NCBI GenBank assembly: GCA_049324575.1
Contig: JBMONI010000016.1
Span: forward strand, 124,001 to 188,000
Reading direction: 5' to 3'
Source of the DNA: JBMONI01 sp049324575
GTDB lineage: Bacteria > Omnitrophota > Omnitrophia > Omnitrophales > Aquincolibacteriaceae
Length of the DNA stretch: 64,000 bases
Shown: positions 25,610-33,021 of the stretch, piece after piece
How the letters are laid out: the number at the start of each line of letters is the position of its first letter
Numbering within the stretch: position 1 is the first letter of the stretch
Translations under genes and position numbers: made by a program
The notes under the pieces: model-generated
Databases searched by the model: none
What the model was told of the DNA's origin: nothing
The model's input: only the letters and a program-made list of their open reading frames with translations

Positions 25610-27189
25610 GCGACGTCAATGTTCTGATCGTCGGGGCCGGGCCCGCAGGTCTTGCGGCCGCGATCCGCCTCAAGCAGCTTCTGAGAGCGGCGGGACGAAA
25701 GGAATTCGTAGCGGTTTTCGACAAAGCGCAGAAACTGGGCTACCATAATCTTTCCGGGGCCGTCTTTGAAGCGGCTTGCTTGGACGAACTTGTCCCGGGC
25801 TGGCGGGAGAGCAAGGACGCGTTCGTAGAGAGCATGGTCCGGGTCGAAAAAGACGACCTCTACTTTTTGACCCCCCGATCCGCGTTCCGCATCCCCCCGT
25901 TCATGGTCCCCCCCAAAATGCATCATGCGGGCGACTACGCGATCGCGATCAGCGGGCTCGTCGAATGGCTTGGACAGATCGCGGAAAAAGAAGGGGTCGA
26001 GATCTATACGGGATTTGCCGGCTCCAAGATCCTTCATGAAGGAAAGAAGGTCCAAGGCATCCAGCTGGTAGACCTGGGCCTGGGCCGCGACGGAAAACCC
26101 AAATCGAATTATGTCCCCGGAGAGAAGATCCGGGCCGACGTAACGGTCTTTGCCGACGGAAGCCGCGGCGCCCTTTCACGCACGTTGACCGAACTCCTCG
26201 GTGAAGGCAAAAATCCGCAGGTCTTCTCCGTCGGGATCAAGCAGCTGATCAAGCTTCCCGAAAAGAACGCTTTCGGCGCCGGCCGTGCGATCCATACGCT
26301 CGGCTATCCGAGTCCCCGGGATGTTTTCGGAGGCGGATTCCTTTATAGCATGGGCCCCAACACAGTCGCGCTCGGCCTTATTCTTGGACTCGACTGGAAA
26401 TACCGGGACCTCGATCCCCAGCAGGAATTGGAGGTCCTCAAAGCCCATCCCTGGGTCGCGAAACTTCTCGAAGGCCATCAGGTGATCACCACCGGGGTGA
26501 AAACCATCCCCGAAGGCGGCTATTACGCTTTACCCAAACTTTTTACGGACGGGGCCCTTGTGATCGGAGATGCGGCTGGATTCGTGAACATGGAGAAGAT
26601 CAAAGGCATTCATTACGCGATCTATTCAGGGATCGCCGCTGCGGAAACTATTTTTGAGGCGATCCAGAAGCAGGACTATTCGGGAACCGCGTTATCCGCC
26701 TACGAAGCCCGGTTGAAAACCAAGGGCATCCTCGGCGAAATGTGGCACGCCAGGAATTTCAGACAGGTCTTCAAGTTCGGGCTTCACGCCGGCGCAATGC
26801 TGTCCAAGATCCAGCATTGGATCCCCGGACGGGTCAGGATGGAGCGCGACCGCGACACCATGAAAAAGAACGCCGCGCTGAAGAGGGATTTCAAGGCCAA
26901 GATCGACAAAGAAACTTTTGTGGGATTATCAGGCGCAATGCACCGCGAAGACGAGCCCTCTCACATCAAGATCCAGGATGCCGCTTTATGCGTGAAATGC
27001 ACCGAAAAATACGGGAATCCCTGCGCGCATTTCTGCCCGGGCCAGGTCTATCGCATGAAGGATGGCGAGATCCTCCTGAGCCCCTCCAACTGCATGCATG
27101 ACGGCTCCTGCGCTATCAAATGCCCCTACGGAAACATCCTGTGGACGCCTCCCGAAGGCGGCGAAGGCCCACGATTTAAAGGCATGTGA
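25606..27189 (+). CDS. ETF:quinone oxidoreductase / FixC with fused FixX ferredoxin
   Basis: 527 aa. The N-terminal FAD site is VLIVGAGPAGLAAAIRL. GDAAGFVNMEKIKGIHYAI near residue 330 is typical of FixC/ETF-QO, and the DxxLVPGW context follows. The C-terminal ferredoxin-like part has CVKCTEKYG, CAHFCPGQVY and CMHDGSCAIKCPYGNI (about 463-515), equal to FixX. The protein accepts electrons from ETF and delivers them to quinone, or in reverse in FixABCX-type bifurcation. It forms a two-gene unit with EtfBA, and its position after hydCBA suggests ETF electrons are linked to H2 metabolism. Confidence 0.93.
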   Translation: MSDVNVLIVGAGPAGLAAAIRLKQLLRAAGRKEFVAVFDKAQKLGYHNLSGAVFEAACLDELVPGWRESKDAFVESMVRVEKDDLYFLTPRSAFRIPPFMVPPKMHHAGDYAIAISGLVEWLGQIAEKEGVEIYTGFAGSKILHEGKKVQGIQLVDLGLGRDGKPKSNYVPGEKIRADVTVFADGSRGALSRTLTELLGEGKNPQVFSVGIKQLIKLPEKNAFGAGRAIHTLGYPSPRDVFGGGFLYSMGPNTVALGLILGLDWKYRDLDPQQELEVLKAHPWVAKLLEGHQVITTGVKTIPEGGYYALPKLFTDGALVIGDAAGFVNMEKIKGIHYAIYSGIAAAETIFEAIQKQDYSGTALSAYEARLKTKGILGEMWHARNFRQVFKFGLHAGAMLSKIQHWIPGRVRMERDRDTMKKNAALKRDFKAKIDKETFVGLSGAMHREDEPSHIKIQDAALCVKCTEKYGNPCAHFCPGQVYRMKDGEILLSPSNCMHDGSCAIKCPYGNILWTPPEGGEGPRFKGM

Positions 27190-27295
27190 TCTCCCCGCTC
27201 GGGTCTTTCGCACCTGTCCTTTTCCTGCATAGAGCCAAGACCGGACTTTGTCCAGTAAGGGTTCCAGAAAAAACGGTTCAAGGGTTTGACTTCGT

Positions 27296-27913
27296 TTATC
27301 CGCGGAAAGCGGGAAAACGACGGTGAATTTCGAGAAGACGATGCAAAGCCTCACGTGCTGAACGTCCGAAAACAAGGATCCCATCCGGATGGCCGCGCAT
27401 GACAAGGACCTTTTTTCTCCGGACTTCCGGCCGACGGCAAAGTCTTCGGATCTCTTTCGCGAGCGCTACGGAACCGTAAGCCGCCCGGGGGGAAGTCCCC
27501 GGCCACCGCCCATGCAGCCTTTTCCAGACAGAACGATCGTGAACATGAATGACCGAACGCGACAACGGCCAGGCTTCATAGACCGCGGCATGGGTCAAGG
27601 TTTCCGAAGAAGCCGGGACAGGGCCCTCGCACCGGACCCGGTTCTTTGCGATCTCGCAACCGCTCACGCGGGTAAAGATCTTCGGAGAACTTTGCCGCAC
27701 TCCGCCGGTTTGTGATCCGGTGATCCAGAAACCGCCGCCGCGAGCCCGGACGCTCAAGTTCCCATAGCCGATCCCCCCAGGGTCGACCCCCAGAAGTCCC
27801 AAGGCCATCAAACGGCCGCGAACCTTGACGAGCGAGCCCAGGCCGCAGAAAGAAGAAGGGTTTCTCTTACGCTGCCAAACGCAACGAAAATGGATAATGC
27901 CTTCGCGGGTCAT
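27296..27913 (-). CDS. Class II aldolase/adducin-family protein
   Basis: 205 aa. GIGYGNLSVRARGGGFWITGSQ (Gly-rich phosphate site), PASSETLTHAAVY with the catalytic glutamate, SVIHVHDRSVW with two metal-binding histidines, and LVMRGHPDGILVFG with a third histidine match the class II aldolase/adducin fold and zinc site. The substrate is unknown. The family includes fuculose-1-phosphate aldolase and MtnB dehydratase, but this one sits alone. ATG at 27913 overlaps the stop of the upstream regulator (ATGA), so I prefer it to the ORF start at 27928. Confidence 0.8.
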   Translation of the reverse strand: MTREGIIHFRCVWQRKRNPSSFCGLGSLVKVRGRLMALGLLGVDPGGIGYGNLSVRARGGGFWITGSQTGGVRQSSPKIFTRVSGCEIAKNRVRCEGPVPASSETLTHAAVYEAWPLSRSVIHVHDRSVWKRLHGRWPGTSPRAAYGSVALAKEIRRLCRRPEVRRKKVLVMRGHPDGILVFGRSAREALHRLLEIHRRFPAFRG

Positions 27914-28692
27914 CGCGGCCGGACCCAAATGTCGATCTGCTTCAGGATATCGGAACTTTCTTTGTACGGAACCATGGTCTTCAAAGCAAAGGTCTTGGCC
28001 GCTTCGATCTTGAGGCTGGGGATATCCTCATAAAAAACGTAAAAAGGGATCTTGGCCGTAGCCGGGTCTTTGCGCAGGTTTTCGTAGAGTTTGACCGCAT
28101 CAAAAGTATACGGATCGTCCCAATACTGACAGAAAATAAACTCAGGCCGCTTCCTTGCGATATCCTCGGCCGCTTCGTCCTCATGCTGAAAACAAACCAC
28201 CGAAAAACCCCGTCCGACAAGATGATCGCGGATCCTGTCGAGGAGGAACTTTTTGCAGCCCGCCACAAGCGCCCGGCCCAGCACAGGCCCGGAGCCGCCC
28301 TTCTTCACGGAGCCGCGTGTTTTGGTTTCATCGAGCAAAGCACGGATTTTCTCAAGCAGGTCTTCCGGTTTGAAAGCTTTTTCGACGAATTCGGTCCGGC
28401 TGAAATCCTCGAAATAAGTCCGCATATTGTGCTTGGCCGAGATCACGATGATCGGGATCTGGCTCTCTTTTCCTCCGGTGGCCTTGATCCGTGAGATCAG
28501 CTGGTAGCCCGTGCTCTTGGGCATCAGGACATCCGTGATGATCAGGTCCGGCAGCGACGCCTGGAACCGCTGGTATCCCTCATCGCCGTCTTCGGCCAGC
28601 TCGACCTCATAGCCGAACTCGGAAAGATACTCCTTCAGCTCTTCCAGCAAACCCTTTTCATCATCGATGACAAGGATCTTTTTCTTTTTCAC
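27910..28692 (-). CDS. Response regulator: receiver plus degenerate second receiver
   Basis: 260 aa. Residues 1-125 are a complete receiver (KKILVIDDEKG, acceptor Asp in LIITDVLMPKSTGYQ, VISAKHN, KAFKPEDLL). Residues about 140-258 form a second domain of similar length with no acceptor motif. It begins LVAGCKKFLLDRIRDHL, carries FIFCQYWDDPYTFDAV where the acceptor strand should be, and ends MVPYKESSDILKQID. The next gene upstream has the same two-domain plan. No DNA-binding domain is present, so output is likely by protein contact. Confidence 0.85.
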   Translation of the reverse strand: MKKKKILVIDDEKGLLEELKEYLSEFGYEVELAEDGDEGYQRFQASLPDLIITDVLMPKSTGYQLISRIKATGGKESQIPIIVISAKHNMRTYFEDFSRTEFVEKAFKPEDLLEKIRALLDETKTRGSVKKGGSGPVLGRALVAGCKKFLLDRIRDHLVGRGFSVVCFQHEDEAAEDIARKRPEFIFCQYWDDPYTFDAVKLYENLRKDPATAKIPFYVFYEDIPSLKIEAAKTFALKTMVPYKESSDILKQIDIWVRPR

Positions 28693-28699
28693 GTTCTGC

Positions 28700-29506
28700 T
28701 CACCAGTCCGAGGACATCATCTCATCCAGTTTACGGAGGATATCGGGGCTCTCTTTGTACAAGATCATCTGTTTTTCCGGGAAGGTCTTCATGGCCTCGA
28801 TCCTGACGCTCGGGATCTTTTCAAGGAAGACGATAAAAGGGATCCGGGCGGCCGCCGGATCCCGGCTCAACGCTTCGCGGATCTTCACCGCATCAAAGGT
28901 CTGCGCATCGTCCCAGAACTGGCAGACAACATAGCGCGGAGGATTACGAAGCGCCTCTTCGATCGCCTCCTCTTCGTCCATGCAAAGGATGACCGAAAAG
29001 CCTTGGGCCTCGAGATGTTCCTGGATCTTCTCCAGAATGAATTTTTTGCAGCCCGTCAAAAGGACCCGGGATCGCGTCTCCGGCCTTCCCGAAGGCCGTG
29101 TTTCCACGGCCGGCGCGGGAGCGGCGGGCGAAGGGACCCCCAGCCCTAAAGCGACGCTGACTTTCGCGAGCAATTCCTCCGGCTTGAAACTTTTAGGAAT
29201 GAATTCGGTCACATGATAATGTTCAAAAAAATCCCGCATGGTGTTCTTCGCGGAAATAACCAGGATCGGCGTATTCCGGACCGGGAGGTCAAGCGCCTTG
29301 ATCTTCTCAACAAGCTGGTAACCGGTCATCTTCGGCATCAGGACGTCGGTAATGAGAAGATCCGGTTTTTCGGCTATGAATTTTTCGAACGCCTCGACGC
29401 CGTCGGAAGCCGTGATCACCTCATAGCCGTTCGCGACAAGGCGTATTTTCATCAAAAGGGCGATGCTTGTTTCGTCATCCGCGACCAGGATCTTTTTCGC
29501 CGGCAT
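28700..29506 (-). CDS. Response regulator paralogue: receiver plus degenerate second receiver
   Basis: 268 aa, same layout as the gene eight bases downstream. The receiver shows KKILVADDETS, LLITDVLMPKMTGYQLVEK, VISAKNTMRDFFEHYH and KSFKPEEL. A proline/alanine linker (SPAAPAPAVETRPSGRPE) leads to the second domain with VLLTGCKKFILEKIQEHL and VVCQFWDDAQTFDAVK. Shared blocks such as GCKKF, CQxWDD, TFDAVK, YKES and DIL show a tandem duplication. A cognate kinase is not adjacent. GGAGGAG precedes the start. Confidence 0.85.
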   Translation of the reverse strand: MPAKKILVADDETSIALLMKIRLVANGYEVITASDGVEAFEKFIAEKPDLLITDVLMPKMTGYQLVEKIKALDLPVRNTPILVISAKNTMRDFFEHYHVTEFIPKSFKPEELLAKVSVALGLGVPSPAAPAPAVETRPSGRPETRSRVLLTGCKKFILEKIQEHLEAQGFSVILCMDEEEAIEEALRNPPRYVVCQFWDDAQTFDAVKIREALSRDPAAARIPFIVFLEKIPSVRIEAMKTFPEKQMILYKESPDILRKLDEMMSSDW

Positions 29507-29518
29507 GGGCGCTCCTCC

Positions 29519-30019
29519 TTAAAATCCCCAGATCCCTTTTTGGGAGGCCCGGGCCTGAGCTTCCAGCTCCAGAAATTCCTTTTTCTTCACGAAATCCTCT
29601 TCCGGCCGGACATAGCAGAACCCCTCTTCGACCAGGACACGGTTCACCAGAAGCTCTCCCCGATAGACATAGGCCGGTTTTTCGCCGGAAGGTCCCGGCA
29701 CAGCTTTGGCATCCGGTTCGATCCGGACTCCCTGGTTATAACAAATATCTTCAAGACGCATCTTGGCGCGCCATGCATAAAGGAGGAAATCCGTTGGATC
29801 GGCGCCGATCTTCTCCGCAACCTCCCGGCTTTTTGGGTCTTCGACGAACTCAGGGCACGCGATCCCGGCAAGGCGCACTTCGGTCCCGCTATCCAGAACG
29901 AGGGAAGCCCCGTCCGTTGCACGAATCACGGTCCCCCGGTCTTCGGACTGAGCCCATATCCCGTCCGCGAAGACGCCGGAGATCAGAAGGAGCAGGAAGA
30001 TCCTCAAGAGCCGCTTCAT
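29519..30019 (-). CDS. Exported SNase-fold protein, probably catalytically inactive
   Basis: About 166 aa with a signal peptide (LLRIFLLLLISGVFADGIWAQ). The SNase fold is suggested by VIRATDGASLVLDSGTEVRLAGIACPEFVED, YVYRGELLVNRVLVEEGFCYVR and a SQKGIWGF ending. The usual Ca ligands are missing: DGDT reads DGAS and GIDAPE reads GIACPE, and the third active-site arginine (Arg87 of staphylococcal nuclease) has no clear counterpart. The family arginine (VRL) and glutamate (CPE) remain. It may bind nucleic acid or protein in the envelope rather than cut. The start could also be 30037. Confidence 0.65.
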   Translation of the reverse strand: MKRLLRIFLLLLISGVFADGIWAQSEDRGTVIRATDGASLVLDSGTEVRLAGIACPEFVEDPKSREVAEKIGADPTDFLLYAWRAKMRLEDICYNQGVRIEPDAKAVPGPSGEKPAYVYRGELLVNRVLVEEGFCYVRPEEDFVKKKEFLELEAQARASQKGIWGF

Positions 30020-30048
30020 GGGAATATGCATCGGCACAGTGGCCGTTC

Positions 30049-30603
30049 CTATTGAATGCCGGGATCGATCCGGAGCGCATACTTGGGATCCGGATGGAGA
30101 AGCTCCTGCATGTCGAGGACCATGCCTTTTCGGCTATACGCCGAAATGTCCTGGATGCGCGTATCCATGCGGATGGCGTCCTCCGGGCAGGCCTCCACGC
30201 AAAAGCCGCAGTAAACGCATTTGCCGAGATCGATCACAAAACTTTTCGGCCTTTTTTCAATGGTCGGATCCGGATGTTCTTCGGCCACGATCGAAATACA
30301 GGTCGCCGGGCATATCGTCTCGCACATCATGCACGCTACGCAGCGGGGAGAACCGTCGGAACGAAGCGTTAAACGATGGCGGGTCCGGATACGGTAAGCA
30401 AGGTCCCTTTTCTCTTCCGGGTAAAGGACCGTGACCATCGCCCGGATGCCTTTAAAAAGACCGATCGAGTGCATTGCGTGGAAGAAAAGATTACGCCAAA
30501 AATGCCGGGACGTGATCGCGATCCCGCGGAGGATCTCCGGAAGATAGATCTGATGCCACCACCGCATGCGGGGACGGCGGAGGATCTTCGTCTGGATCGT
30601 CAT
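30049..30603 (-). CDS. nuoI: NADH dehydrogenase subunit I-like 8Fe ferredoxin (NuoI)
   Basis: 184 aa. Two [4Fe-4S] motifs (CVACMMCETICP and CVYCGFCVEACP) are separated by about 35 residues, as in NuoI. An amphipathic N-terminal region (RRPRMRWWHQIYLPEILRGI) and YPEEKRDL are also typical of this subunit. NuoI carries electrons towards the quinone site of complex I. It is 8.2 kb from nuoH, with five or more unrelated genes between them, and no nuoJ-N genes are present in the window. Other 8Fe ferredoxins are possible, but the N-terminus argues for NuoI. Confidence 0.88.
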   Translation of the reverse strand: MTIQTKILRRPRMRWWHQIYLPEILRGIAITSRHFWRNLFFHAMHSIGLFKGIRAMVTVLYPEEKRDLAYRIRTRHRLTLRSDGSPRCVACMMCETICPATCISIVAEEHPDPTIEKRPKSFVIDLGKCVYCGFCVEACPEDAIRMDTRIQDISAYSRKGMVLDMQELLHPDPKYALRIDPGIQ

Positions 30604-30675
30604 CGGGCCGCTTCCTTTTCAGACATAGAAAGGATTATAGCCTGCCGCCGAGAAAGGGTTCAACTTTTCTTCCTT

Positions 30676-30716
30676 AAAAAAAAAGCCGCATTCCGGCCTA
30701 AAGTCCGGAATGCGGC
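30676..30716 (-). terminator. Rho-independent terminator of the peroxiredoxin gene
   Basis: GCCGCATTCCGG (30685-30696) and CCGGAATGCGGC (30705-30716) form a 12-bp perfect stem with an 8-base loop. On the minus strand it is followed by nine T (A run 30676-30684). It lies just after the stop codon of the peroxiredoxin gene. Confidence 0.9.
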
Positions 30717-30734
30717 TCGATGGCGTTCTTGCGC

Positions 30735-31262
30735 TCAGCCTTTCCCGAGCGTCTTTTCTCCCGGTTTCCACCCGCATTGGCAAAGCTCGCCGGTCTGGAA
30801 TCCCTGAAGCGTGCGCAGGGTCTCGTCCACGCTGCGCCCCACAGCAAGATCATTGACCACCGCGCTGCGGAGGATCCCCTCGGGATCAATGATAAAAGTC
30901 CCCCGGAGAGCGATCCCTTTGTCCTCGATCAGCACGTCAAAAAGGCGGCTGAGCTCGTGGTTCGTGTCGCCCGCCATGGGAAACTTGAGTTTTCCGAGAC
31001 CTTGTTCCTGCCAGGCCTTATGCGAAAAGACACTGTCGGTGCTGGCGGTCAAGACTTCAGCGTTCATTTTTTTGAATTCTTCCACTTTCGCGTTGAACCC
31101 TTTGATCTCGGTCGGGCACACGAAAGTGAAATCCAGAGGATAGAAAAAAAGAACGATCCACTTCCCGCGGTAATCAGACAAGTGAACATCCCGGAACGAA
31201 CCATCGGGACTCAGGACATGCATCTTGCAATCAGCGACAGGCTGCCCCACTTTGACGGACAT
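30735..31262 (-). CDS. Two-cysteine peroxiredoxin (AhpC/Prx family)
   Basis: 175 aa. The peroxidatic cysteine lies in FYPLDFTFVCPTEI (about residue 50) and the resolving cysteine region is GELCQCGW (about 161-163). Both are typical of 2-Cys peroxiredoxins. It reduces hydrogen peroxide and organic peroxides using thioredoxin-like partners. The gene lies 26 bases after the PerR-like gene on the same strand. Convergence with thioredoxin-family genes further upstream suggests a peroxide defence module for oxygen-sensitive hydrogenase and ferredoxins. Confidence 0.93.
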   Translation of the reverse strand: MSVKVGQPVADCKMHVLSPDGSFRDVHLSDYRGKWIVLFFYPLDFTFVCPTEIKGFNAKVEEFKKMNAEVLTASTDSVFSHKAWQEQGLGKLKFPMAGDTNHELSRLFDVLIEDKGIALRGTFIIDPEGILRSAVVNDLAVGRSVDETLRTLQGFQTGELCQCGWKPGEKTLGKG

Positions 31263-31288
31263 AATATCCCCCTTTCAGAGATCCTGCT

Positions 31289-31723
31289 TCAGGTTTTGGT
31301 TTTGCACTGCGGACAAGTACCGAAAAAATCGATCCGGTAATGGTGGACGTCGTATTCTCGAGTGACTGAAGACGAGACCGTAATCCCCTCCAGTTTGTCA
31401 TCATAGAGATCTTCCATTTTCCCGCAAACCCGGCACACCAGATGATGATGCAGCTTCTTATTGGCATCATAGCGGGCGCTTTCGCCACCCGCGCGGGATT
31501 TTGTGATAAATCCATTCTTTTCGAAGGTCTCGAGGGTCTTGTAAACGGTAGCAAGGGAAAGCATCGGGAATTGCGCACTGAGACGCTGATAGATCTCTTC
31601 GGCGGTTGGATGGGTGTCCGTATTGATCAGATCCCGGTAGACAGCAATACGCTGGACCGTCACACTGATCTTCCTGCGGCGGCAATCGCTGATAAACTGT
31701 TCAATTAAAGGCTCTAGCATCAT
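31289..31723 (-). CDS. perR: Fur/PerR-family metalloregulator
   Basis: 144 aa. The winged-helix part has TVQRIAVYRDLINTDTHPTAEEIYQRL and LSLATVYKTLETFEKNGFI, typical of Fur/PerR. The metal sites are HHHLVCRVCGK and the C-terminal CPQCKTK, giving a C-x2-C ... C-x2-C structural zinc site. Linkage to the peroxiredoxin favours a PerR-like peroxide sensor over Fur. Two AT-rich half-sites upstream (ATTAGAA and TTTATAT at about 31750-31766) weakly resemble a Per box on this operon and may mean autoregulation. Confidence 0.85.
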   Translation of the reverse strand: MMLEPLIEQFISDCRRRKISVTVQRIAVYRDLINTDTHPTAEEIYQRLSAQFPMLSLATVYKTLETFEKNGFITKSRAGGESARYDANKKLHHHLVCRVCGKMEDLYDDKLEGITVSSSVTREYDVHHYRIDFFGTCPQCKTKT

Positions 31724-31830
31724 AAAAAAGATTGTTTTTATCCGATAGCAATTAGAATTTTATATTCCTTGTCAAGTTTTCTGATTTTTAGTCCAGAAAA
31801 AAAACAAATAAAAAAAAGGAAAATATCCGG

Positions 31831-33021
31831 CTATTGAAGTTGCCGCAGATGCTCGACCAGCTCTTCCGCACTGATAAACCCGCCGATGCGGGAGCCGGGG
31901 ATCTCCTCTCCCCGGGCATCAAGAAAAAGCATGACCGGGACCCCGGGGATCTCGAAACGCTCTACCAGGTCCAGAAGCGCGGGATCTTCGGGATCCGTGA
32001 GATCCACCCTCAATTGGGTAAAATCTTTCATCGCCGCCTGGACGCCCGCATCCGAAAAAGTGAAATATTCCAACTCATGGCAAGGGATGCACCAGTCGGC
32101 GTAGAAATCCAGGACCACGGGCCGGCCTTCTTCGCTCGCGGCCGCAAGTTTTTCTTTGGAATAAACTTCCCACGCGATTCCCGGGCGGGGCCCGAACAGC
32201 GTCGTCACAAGCACAGCGGCGATCACGATCCCCCCTGCGATCCGTTTTGCCCAGCGGAAAATGCGATGGCCATTCCCCGATCGTTCAACGAACCCAAGAT
32301 AGACCGCGCCCCCCAGGAGCAAAAGCGGCGTAAGAAATTTCAGGCCGGGGGGGTAGACCGCTAACAAAAAATAATAAAGCGAGAAGGAGAGCAGGATGAC
32401 CCCGAAAGCCCTCTCAACCCAGATCATCCAGGCGCCCGCTTTCGGAAGCCAACGGAGCCCTCCCGAGAACATCCCCAAAAGGAGATACGGGGTCCCCAGA
32501 CCGAGCGAAAGCACAGAGAAAAGGGTCAATGCAAAAAGAGGGTCCTGCCGGGTTCCGGCGATTGCAAGTAGTGCAAGGATGGGAGGTCCGATACAAGGCG
32601 CCGCGAACACTCCCACAAGCAGGCCGGAAAGAAAACATCCCAAAAGATCCCGAATCCGGGCGCTCCCCGCTCGCTGAAGTACCCACGCAGGCATTTGAAG
32701 GGTATAGACCCCGAACATGCCGAGCGCCAGGGCCAGGAAAAAGACCGAGATCCCGAGCAGGACAACGGGGCTCTGGAGCAGGCTCCCAAAAAGCTGGCCC
32801 GTCATCGAGGCAACGACTCCCAAAGCGCTGTACATACACACGATCCCCAGGACATAGACCGCCGCGCGGGGAACGGCCGTCCGAGGTCCTCCGCCCGTAT
32901 TTCCACGGAAAAGAGCGAGCGTCACTGAAAGCATCGGATAAACGCAGGGAGTGAGATTGAGGGCAAGCCCCAGCAAATAAACGCCGAGAAGCGAGATCGA
33001 GGGTTCCTGGGCTTCGTTCAT
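31831..33021 (-). CDS. DsbD-like thiol transporter fused to thioredoxin
   Basis: 396 aa. Eight or so membrane helices carry NLTPCVYPM and FAAPCIGPPILALLA, the two cysteine motifs of the DsbD/CcdA core. After residue 285 comes a thioredoxin domain with DFYADWCIPCHELE (C-x2-C, about 311-314). The N-terminal periplasmic DsbD-alpha domain is absent. It should carry reducing power across the membrane to extracytoplasmic thiols. Its start overlaps the stop of the DUF255 protein, so the two are translationally linked. Confidence 0.88.
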   Translation of the reverse strand: MNEAQEPSISLLGVYLLGLALNLTPCVYPMLSVTLALFRGNTGGGPRTAVPRAAVYVLGIVCMYSALGVVASMTGQLFGSLLQSPVVLLGISVFFLALALGMFGVYTLQMPAWVLQRAGSARIRDLLGCFLSGLLVGVFAAPCIGPPILALLAIAGTRQDPLFALTLFSVLSLGLGTPYLLLGMFSGGLRWLPKAGAWMIWVERAFGVILLSFSLYYFLLAVYPPGLKFLTPLLLLGGAVYLGFVERSGNGHRIFRWAKRIAGGIVIAAVLVTTLFGPRPGIAWEVYSKEKLAAASEEGRPVVLDFYADWCIPCHELEYFTFSDAGVQAAMKDFTQLRVDLTDPEDPALLDLVERFEIPGVPVMLFLDARGEEIPGSRIGGFISAEELVEHLRQLQ

